Positions 56,233 through 64,000 of a DNA stretch of 64,000 bases are shown here, piece by piece. The stretch comes from Pomacea canaliculata (taxonomy: Eukaryota > Mollusca > Gastropoda > Architaenioglossa > Ampullariidae): contig NC_037599.1 in assembly GCF_003073045.1 (NCBI RefSeq), positions 25,706,695 to 25,770,694 of the forward strand, read 5' to 3'. Position numbers and translations under genes: made by a program. The number at the start of each line of letters is the position of its first letter. Within the stretch, counting starts at the first letter, position 1. The notes below the pieces were generated by a model, which did not search any database, was not told where the DNA came from, and saw only the letters and a list, made by a program, of their open reading frames with translations.

Positions 56233-56556
56233 GTATAGACTGTTGTGTTTATTATAGTCCAGTAATGAATGCTACAGACTGTGTGTAGTCTAGTAATGAA
56301 TGCTATAGACTGTGTGTAGTCCAGTAATGAATGCTATAGACTATGTGTAGTCCAGTAATGAATGCTATAGACTGTGTGCATACTACAGTAATGAATGCTA
56401 TAGACTCTGTGTAGTCCAGTAATGAATGCTATAGACTGTGTGTTTAGTACAGTAATGAGTGCTATAGACTGTGTGTAGTCCAGTAATGAATGCTATAGAC
56501 TGTGTGTTTAGTACAGTAATGAGTGCTATAGACTGTGTGTAGTCCAGTAATAAATG
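56233..56556. repeat. Minisatellite, 31-bp unit (right part)
   Basis: About ten copies of ATGAATGCTATAGACTGTGT plus GTAGTCCAGTA, with a variant carrying GTTTAGTACAG. Confidence 0.95.
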
Positions 56557-57547
56557 TAAACAACAACGTTGTGCGGCCATATCTAAAAGAGTTGTCCTTG
56601 TTGTCTTTGGTCCTCGTGCGGCACGAGGTTGGTGACACGGACGAAGTCTCGACAAAGAAATGGAATTTGCGGATGTAGGTGTGTGTCCTCGGCGTGACGT
56701 GTACAAGACAAAGGTCTACACACCTAGTCAGTGGGTGAACATCGGATGCCAGCCGTCAGTACTGTAAATATTGGTGGGTGGGTGTGAGTTGTGGGTCTCA
56801 CACTTCACGTGCGTGTTCTCTCTCTCTCCTCACACACATCCTCCCCCTCGTCCCCAGCCCAGGTCTGCTGGCGCTCAGCATATGTGGCGGTGATGGCGAG
56901 AAGCGAGTTTTAATTTAGCATCTGCAATAATAAACGAGTGCAGGGACACCGCTGGCAACAATAAAGATAAAGCTGGCCGTGCACGTGCGCCCGTTCGCAT
57001 GCGCGCTCTGATTAACCCAGCACGTGCATTCTGCGCTCGCTCCACGGGGCCCCCTTTCTTTGTTTCTTCTGTACCCCTTGATGAAAGTGGCCCCTTGCAC
57101 CCCCGTAAGAAGACGAGACGAAAATTGGCAAACTCCCACCATGCACACACAAAATTAAAAACAAGGATGGAGGGGGTGGGTGGGTAGGGGTGGGGCGACC
57201 ATTGAGAGAAGGTAGGGCAGAGTAGGTGGGGGGTTGTGGGGGGGTGTGAATTGTGACATAAATCCTTTTTTCAGGCCAACTGAACTTGTTCATCTCGTGT
57301 CGCATATGTTCCGCATTGCAAAGCTTTCTCCTCCTCAGATCCCTCTCTCTGCTCCAGCGGTGATTGACTGATCGCATGTGCACGACAGCATCCGCCAGGC
57401 GTGGTACGGAGGATGCAGGGGAGGGTTGGCAAGGGGTGCAGAGTGGGGGACATGTACCTCACGCGTCGCCTCCGCCCTCCGCCGCTCCGACCCTCTTGCA
57501 ACCATGGACGTCACTTGACGTGACCTGTCACGACACCTGCCTGACCA
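56557..57547. other. Single-copy DNA with a CNE-like block
   Basis: The block 56880-57010 (AGTTTTAATTTAGCATCTGC, CAACAATAAAGATAAAGCTG) has clustered AT-rich and GATA-like sites and could be conserved non-coding DNA. The stretch 57160-57245 is G-rich. Open frames up to 123 codons have no recognised motif. Confidence 0.35.
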
Positions 57548-57702
57548 CGTCTCACGCGCACCTCTGAGGACAGCATGATGGTCGTCACATGATGTCACGT
57601 TGGTTTACCTCAGTAGATGTCACTACAAACATCTCACGCGCACCTCTGAGGACAACATGATGTCACGTGGTATACCTCATCAGACGTCACGACAAACAAA
57701 TG
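57548..57702. repeat. ~80-bp tandem duplication
   Basis: Two diverged copies share TCTCACGCGCACCTCTGAGG, ACA(G/A)CATGATG, GTCACGT and CTACAAAC/CGACAAAC ends. Confidence 0.85.
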
Positions 57703-58335
57703 TGACGCCGTGTTGTAAGCGCACAAGCAAAAGCTTTGATGTTTACCACAAAGACACCTGTTCCACGTCACAACTCTGTACACATCCCACACTTCACATC
57801 CCACACTTCACATCCCACACTTCACACCCGCCATTGTAACGTTTATGAAGAAGACGCGCGCGATAAACAGCCTTGCAAACAGGAAAACACTCGCATACTG
57901 ACAGGCGTTTCACAAACCTACAAATACGCTCACAGACGAAATAAACCTACCTCAGCTTTTATAAACTCATTCACAAACTTACAAATACAAAACGTAGAAC
58001 TCAGTATGTAATATAAATAATAATATAAACATGGTTGAACGTGCAAAACATTAAACTCAGGGAAACAAACAAATACTTTTTCCGGAGAATAATGCACGTG
58101 ACACTCGCGTCGACCTAGCGTGCGCTCGTCGTTGTATCATCTGCACCACGACGATGCTTACGATAAAAACAAGTTTGTTGAAATGTTTGCAAGCACAACT
58201 GTACAGTAATAACTGTAACAAGGTAACAGTAACACGTTTCAAGAGCCTAACCTTTTCTCGTATCATGTGTCAAAAATGCGACTTGAAAATTAAGTGACAG
58301 CAGACGATCGGCCGGCGCCATTTTGGGGAAGCGCG
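57703..58335. other. Single-copy DNA, with a short CACTTCACATCCCA repeat
   Basis: Three CACATCCCACACTT units lie at 57781-57826. The rest is AT-rich without a recognised gene. GGCGCCATTTTGGGG at 58313-58327 resembles an E2F/YY1-type promoter word. Confidence 0.4.
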
Positions 58336-58460
58336 GCGATGTTTGGCGATGTTTGGCGATGTTTCGGTGCGGATGTTTGGCGATGTTTGGCGATGTTGAT
58401 GATGTTTGATGATGTTTGATGATGTTGGCGATGTTTTGATGATGTTTGATGATGCTTCGT
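58336..58460. repeat. Short tandem repeat GATGTTTGGC / GATGTTTGAT
   Basis: About ten copies of a 10-12 bp unit; the GGC form passes into the GAT form. Confidence 0.92.
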
Positions 58461-59599
58461 CGGTAACTTCCTTGCCTTTCACTTTCCGATTGTTTGTGGT
58501 ACAGGTGAAGTCGCTGATTGCTGATTGTTTTGTCAGCTGTCAGGTTGTAATTATAAAAACTGCTGAGTGTGCATTCCGATGTTGTGGTGTGAGAGCATCT
58601 GGAAACAAACAGCAGACGGAACTTGGGTCACGTGGTTTGACGACTAAGATGTCTGCTATTTTGCCTGTCACGAGAGAGTGTGGTAGGGCTACAGTGCACT
58701 TGTGCTCTATTCTCGAGACAGACAGACAGACGCGCTGGCAAACTGACCGACAGGACAGCAAGAGGCCGGAAGCTCCCGCCGCTTACGTAAGAGCAGTCAT
58801 CGCTTCAAGCGGACGTTCGCTAATTAAATGACCAGTGACGTCACTTAACACATAACGCAGGGTCACGACGTCATGCAAGAAAAACTACTGACGTCACGGC
58901 ACTCAATGACGACGTTGGACAACACTGTCACAGCGCGAGCTAGTGACCGGGAAAGTCAGACCATCAGGCGCCGGGATGACGTAGCGTGTACTCTAGAGGC
59001 TGATGGGACTTGTCACACACTAGCGGTGACGCGTGATTGGTTGTAGTGGTATGTCACGTGGTAGGACTGACCAATCGAATGTATGATTGACTCAAGCCAG
59101 CGTTTTATATATTGAGTTGGGACCGGCAACTCGAGGCTTTCGCTACTGACTCTTGGAGGGTGAGCCTCGGGAAAGGATTTCGCAGGACTCAAGTCTTCGT
59201 CACCCGGGGTCAGTTATGGCGGGTCGTACCAGGGACACGGAGCAGGGGCCGGCCAAGAAAGTGGAAGCACGCTCACCCACCCTGGGTGCAAGAGTGACCT
59301 CTGTCCCACAATCAACTCCTGGCAGCGTAGTGCACATGGTGCTCTGGTGACAAGAGTCGGCGCTGACTATCTACGTGTAGAAACTTCAGGCCTGCTGGTG
59401 CGGCAGCAAGGTGCACGTGGTGACGTGGTGCATCTGGGAACGAATTCACGTGACAATTCTTCCCAACTCTCTACATCCTACATCTCTCGGCGCGGTGCGG
59501 ACAACAGAAGACTGACGTCAATCGGCCATCATTTCTTTCAGCGTCGCGTCTGGAGGGTCCTCCACACAGCGAGACCTTGTGTGACATCCTAGTGGACAG
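58461..59599. other. Single-copy DNA, no gene recognised
   Basis: Contains several TGACGTCA-like words (58838, 58890) and a TCACGTGG near 59053. Open frames up to 141 codons show no recognised motif. Confidence 0.4.
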
Positions 59600-60872
59600 T
59601 TGTGTGTCACAGAGACTCAAGAAGTTGGGGGTCACAAGACGTGTGTGTTACGAGAGACTGAGCACAGTGAGAGTGTGTGTTCCACAGAGACTGACACAAG
59701 CATGTGTGTGTCACAGAGACTGACACATTTGAGACAGGTTGTGTGTCACAGAGACTGACACACGTGACAGTTGTGTGTCACAAGAAACACTGACACAGAG
59801 ACAGTTGTGTGTCACAGAGACTGACACAGAGTGACAGGTTGTGTGTCACAGACACATTGACACAGTGACAGTTGTTTTGTGTCACAGAGACTGAACACAG
59901 GACAGTTGTGTGTCACAGAGACTGACACAGAGACAGTTGTGTGTGTCACAGACTGACACATCACACAGCAAGTGACAGTTTGTGTGTCACAGAGACTGAC
60001 ACAGTGAACAGTTGTGTGTCACAGAGACTGACACAGAGACAGTTGTGTGTCACAGACTGACACATCACACAGCCAAGTGACAGTTGTGTGTCACAGAGAC
60101 TGACACAGTGACAGTTTGTGTGTCACAGAGACTGACACAGAGACAGTTGTGTGTCACAGACTGACACATCACACAGCAAGTGACAGTTGTTGTGTCACAG
60201 AGACTGACACAGTGACAGTTGTGTGTCACAGAGGACTGACACAGTGACAGTTGTGTGTCACAGACTGACACAGCTTCACACAGCATGTGACAGTTGTGTG
60301 TCACAGAGACTGACCACAGTGACAGTTGTTGTGTCACAGAGACTGACACAGAGACAGTTTGTGTATCACAGACTGACACAGTCACAACAGCCAAGTGACA
60401 GTTGTGTGTCACAGAGAGCTGAACACAGTGACAGTTTGTGTGTCACAGACTGAACATCACAGCATGTGACAGTTGTGTGTCACAGAGACTGACACAGTGA
60501 CAGTTGTGTGTCAACAGAGACTGACACAGTGACAGTTGTGTGTGTCACAGAGACTGAACAGTGACAGTTGTGTGTCACAGAGACTGACACACATGTGACA
60601 GTTTGTGTGTCACAGACTGAACACATCACACAGCATGTGACAGTTTTGTGTGTCACAGAGGACTGAAACAGTGACAGTTGTGTGTCACAGAGACTGACAC
60701 AGAGACGTTGTGTATCACAGACTGACACATCACACAGCAAAGTGCAGTGTGTGTCACAGAGACTGACACAGTGACAGTTGTGTGTCACAGACTGACACAG
60801 TCACACAGCATTTGACTAGTTGTGTGTCACAGAGACTGACACAGTGACAGTTGTGTGTCACAGAGACTGACA
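59600..60872. repeat. Minisatellite, 31-bp unit, noisy
   Basis: About 40 copies of GTGTCACAGAGACTGACACA plus GTGACAGTTGT. A longer variant carries CACATCACACAGCAAGTGAC. One-base insertions and deletions are very frequent (GTTTGTG, CAGAGGACTG, GAACACAG). Confidence 0.96.
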
Positions 60873-61010
60873 TTTTTTGCTGTCACTAAAATTGCGTTTT
60901 TGTTGTTTGTTGTGGTGCGCGCTGGGGGCTCGAGTCGGTAATTAGCGTTAATTAGTAATTTAGTGAAAGTGCATCGCGCACATGATGATGTCGGCGTGGA
61001 TGGCGGAGTA

Positions 61011-61183
61011 TCTATGTGTATAGATATATCTGTGAATATATATGTATATATAGATATCTGTGTATATCTGTGTATATATCTGTGTAGTTATTAAAGACAA
61101 CTGTATATATAGATAGTCTGTATATATATCTGTGTATATATCTGTGTATATATAATTAGCCTGTATATATATATCTGTTTGTA
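61011..61183. repeat. TA-rich array TATATCTGTGTATA, left part
   Basis: Irregular ~10-12 bp units of TATATATCTGTG. The array continues at 62044 after the MITE. Confidence 0.93.
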
Positions 61184-62043
61184 CAGTGGTAACTCGACAT
61201 ACGAGTCCCCTAACTACGAGTGTTTTGAGATACGAGCCGCCGAGCGAGCGATATTTGTTGCTTCGAGATGAGAGCAGATTTGAGATACGAGGAATCGAAC
61301 ACCACACCGGCTGCACACGACCCCAACATGCGGGGCGGATGTTGGGGTCGTGTGCAGCGTCTAACAGTTTTCTCCCATCTAAGACTTAGTACCTCAGTCT
61401 GTGTGCTTGTTTCCTTGTTTTCGAAGCATTTTTGATAAGTTGGGTTCGCGTTTTTTGCTTTTGTACATTTACAAAAAATTATCACTAAACATTAAACATT
61501 ATCAATAAACATTGAACATTATGAGATGGAGGAGGTTATTCTACAGAGATATAAAGGAGATCTTGAGAATGTGGGAGAAAGTTGTAGAGTTCGTGGATAA
61601 AATATCCCCCGAAAGTTGCAACTGGTCGTGCATCGGAGTTGTTCAACGAATTTGCCTCATTTCGCAAATATCCTGAAAGGAAGAACTACCTCCTTGGACA
61701 ATTTAAACGATTTGCAGGTGAAATGAGCAAAGTGGGAGAAAAAAGTGAAGACCAGTGACGAAAATTAAGCACTTCCGTAAGCACTTCACTTTTTTTCTTT
61801 TTATTGTGTTTTTTTATAGAATATGTTATTTGGTTATTTATAAATAAATGTTTTCCTCTGGTAAATACATTTTTCTTATTCAAAAACACTTAACAAAAAC
61901 AACTGAGGTAGTGTTTTGTGAGCTGGAACGGATTAATGGCATTTCTATTAATTTCAATGGGAAAAATTGCTCTGAGATACGAGCAATTTGACATACGAGC
62001 AAGGTTACGGAACGAAATTAAACTCGTATGTCGAGGTACACTG
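61184..62043. mobile_element. Pogo/Tigger-type (Tc1/mariner) MITE
   Basis: An 860-bp element flanked by TA on both sides (61182-61183 and 62044-62045). The inverted repeats CAGTGGTAACTCGACATACG (left) and CAGTGTACCTCGACATACGA (right, as complement) match with one gap and one mismatch. GAGATACGAG words recur in the subterminal regions. The interior has short acidic open stretches but no recognisable transposase domain. A 20-bp perfect inverted repeat with a 9-bp loop lies at 61310-61358 (arms 61310-61329 and 61339-61358). Confidence 0.88.
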
Positions 62044-62672
62044 TATACTGTGTGTATATAGATATATGTGTATATAGACCTGTGTATATAGATATCTGTG
62101 TATATGCGTCTGTGTGTGTATATATATTATATCTGTGTATATATCTGTGTATATAAGACAACTGTATATATTATATCTGTTTATATCTGTGTATATAAAG
62201 ACAACTGTATATATATCTGTGTATATATCTGTGTATATATAGATATGTGTATATATACCTGTAGATATATCTGGTGTATATACCTGTTGTGTATATAGAT
62301 ATATGTATATAGACCTGTGTATATAGTAGTATATACGTCTGTGTGTGTATGTATATATATTCTGTGTATATATATGTGTGTATATATATCTGTATATATA
62401 TATATATGTGTATCTATCTGTGTATATATCTGTGTGTATATATATCTGATATATATATATCTGCTGTATATACCTGTGTGTATTATATATATATCTGTAT
62501 AGTATCTGTGTGTATATATATCTGTATATATATGTGTAATACCTGTGTATATATATATCTGTATATATATATATCTGTGTATATATAGCTATGTATACCT
62601 GTGTATATAGATATCTGTGTTATATACGTCTGTGTCTGTATATATATATATCTGTGTTTATATAGATGTGTA
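62044..62672. repeat. TA-rich array TATATCTGTGTATA, right part
   Basis: Irregular TATATATCTGTG, TATAGACCTGTG and ATACGTCTGTGTG units. Spurious Tyr/Ile/Val/Cys frames run through it. Confidence 0.93.
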
Positions 62673-62937
62673 CATCTGGGACTTGTTCTGTGTGCGGACA
62701 TGGCGAGAAACACACCTTAACCCACAATTTGCACATCGTCATCCCCACCCGCACTCTGCTGCTCGCCAGGAGGCAGTCGACTGCTTTTCGCTGGTGAAAC
62801 TCAGGAAAGTCGGTGTCGACAGATGGCGCTGTCCGACAATACAGCGGTCTGATGGGTGTCCGCGATAACTCACAGTCTCTTGATCTTCTTCTCGCGAACT
62901 GAGTGCTGGCATCCGTGTTCAGCGCCATTTTCTCTCT
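62673..62937. other. Single-copy DNA, no gene recognised
   Basis: Ends in CAGCGCCATTTTCTC, a promoter-like word. No gene is recognised. Confidence 0.4.
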
Positions 62938-63056
62938 AAACACACACAAACACACACAAACTCACACAGAAACACACAAACACAACACACAAACACACAC
63001 AAATCTCACACACAAACTACACACAAAACACACAAACACACACAAAACACACAAAA

Positions 63057-63089
<33 letters not shown>

Positions 63090-63123
63090 CAACACACACA
63101 CACACACACATACACACACACTG
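62938..63123. repeat. CA-rich microsatellite
   Basis: Irregular (CA)n with AAACACAC units, becoming pure (CA)n near 63055-63120. Confidence 0.95.
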
Positions 63124-64000
63124 CTGAGCTCAGCAGCCCGCGGTGAGACGAAGAGCTCTCCCTCGCAAGAGGTGTTTCCCGTAGACGACTCCTCTGCTCG
63201 TGTCTTTTTGTTCTCCATTGGTGATGGGAAACTAACGGATGTGAGTTTGGGACAAACATTGCCTGAGGAACGACTGTGTGCATGGTGGCTGCACTGCATC
63301 CTTGTTGACTCTTGTCTCCTTTATGTTTGTCATAGAGGTTGAAATCCCCGTGATGCAGTATTTCAGTCTCCAGTGTCGTGTTTCCACAGAAACATTTGAT
63401 TTCGTTGATGCATTCTCGAAAATAATTGTTGCAGCAGACATTCAGACAGGTAACTACACTCTGCCAACTCAGCGGAAATCCCTCAGCATGGTGTAAGCCG
63501 ACTGGGGAAGAGGTGGAGCATGGTGTCCGCACACCAGCAGAACGCTGGCTGCATTGTATGGCGCAGCGAACTCCTCCAGCAGTCGGAATCGGTCACGTGG
63601 TTCCACGGACTTAGCCTGATTCCAGTGGTCTGCGGTCACTTCACGTGATCAGTCACCAACTGTGCCGTCAGTTTACAAGTCGTCTTGACTCGGTCATCTG
63701 ACCTTTGTCCGCACTTTACTAGCATTCCCCTGACGCGTATCGGTCTTTGTTGGCTTCTGGGCGTCTTCACAGCCAGCGCAGTTTTCCAGACAGCAAGCAG
63801 TCAGCGCCCTTTCCTTGCACGACGCCACGGAACCAGTCAGTCCACCGCTCCCATTTATCCTCGTTCTCTGTCTCCCTCTCACACAGTCTCTGTCCTCTTG
63901 ATGTCCACTCATTGACAGTATTGAAGCATCAAGCAAGTTTTGCACCGGTCCTGCTCTCCACTGGGGGGGCGACTAGAAGCAACAGGAGGACGAATAAAGT
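63124..64000. other. Single-copy DNA to the window end, no gene recognised
   Basis: A minus-strand frame across 63130-63532 and a plus-strand frame at 63685-63915 show no known domain. AATAAA at 63993-63998 could be a polyadenylation signal for a gene I cannot identify, or chance. Any gene continuing past the edge cannot be judged. Confidence 0.4.

Noticed and set aside
63017..63532. LINE endonuclease remnant, because the minus-strand frame contains HHGDFNL
   Set aside because: Only the GDFN word matches; neighbouring endonuclease motifs are absent.
1..64000. A novel multi-gene system such as a defence or biosynthetic cluster
   Set aside because: Apart from one PLAC8-type gene there are no adjacent intact genes; the window is repeats, transposons and unclassified single-copy DNA.

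Overview
This is gene-poor DNA from a eukaryotic nuclear genome, most likely a lophotrochozoan and perhaps a gastropod mollusc. The taxon is an inference from the mix of PIF/Harbinger, hAT, pogo/Tigger-like, LINE and tRNA-SINE copies, the very heavy minisatellite load and one PLAC8-type gene; nothing in the sequence proves it. There are no bacterial operons, no CRISPR, no rRNA genes and no intact tRNA genes. I found no new multi-gene system. The interest lies in the repeat architecture.

Coding content: the only convincing host coding region is a small cysteine-rich PLAC8/cornifelin-family ORF at 2177-2497, whose stop codon lies inside a minisatellite. A weak acidic exon candidate lies at 30006-30141. 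Every other long open frame is either a tandem-repeat artefact or a broken transposon gene.

Mobile elements: an inverted pair of ~0.7 kb TIR elements (562-1262 and 20005-20674); three tRNA-derived SINEs (9464-9658, 15556-15803, 55173-55330); four LINE fragments (24228-25345, 26204-26760, 27160-27470, 33381-33520); a 4.5 kb PIF/Harbinger transposon (42855-47379) with decayed nuclease and Myb/SANT genes, nested in a small hAT element (42812-47817, exact 8-bp target duplication); two nested hAT elements (55616-56232 containing 55747-56174) inserted in a minisatellite; and a pogo/Tigger-type MITE (61184-62043) inserted in a TA-rich array.

Tandem repeats: more than 45 arrays, with units from 3 to ~120 bp and mostly 21-69 bp, cover by rough addition about a third of the window. 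The largest are 35090-37372, 40784-42430, 38031-39594, 48586-50020, 59600-60872 and 32240-33305. The single-copy stretches between them hold no recognisable genes. A few have the AT-rich, homeodomain-site-like look of conserved non-coding elements (around 13.1, 18.7-19.3, 22.4, 32.1, 40.0-40.6 and 56.9 kb), so the window may be part of a regulatory desert or a large intron.
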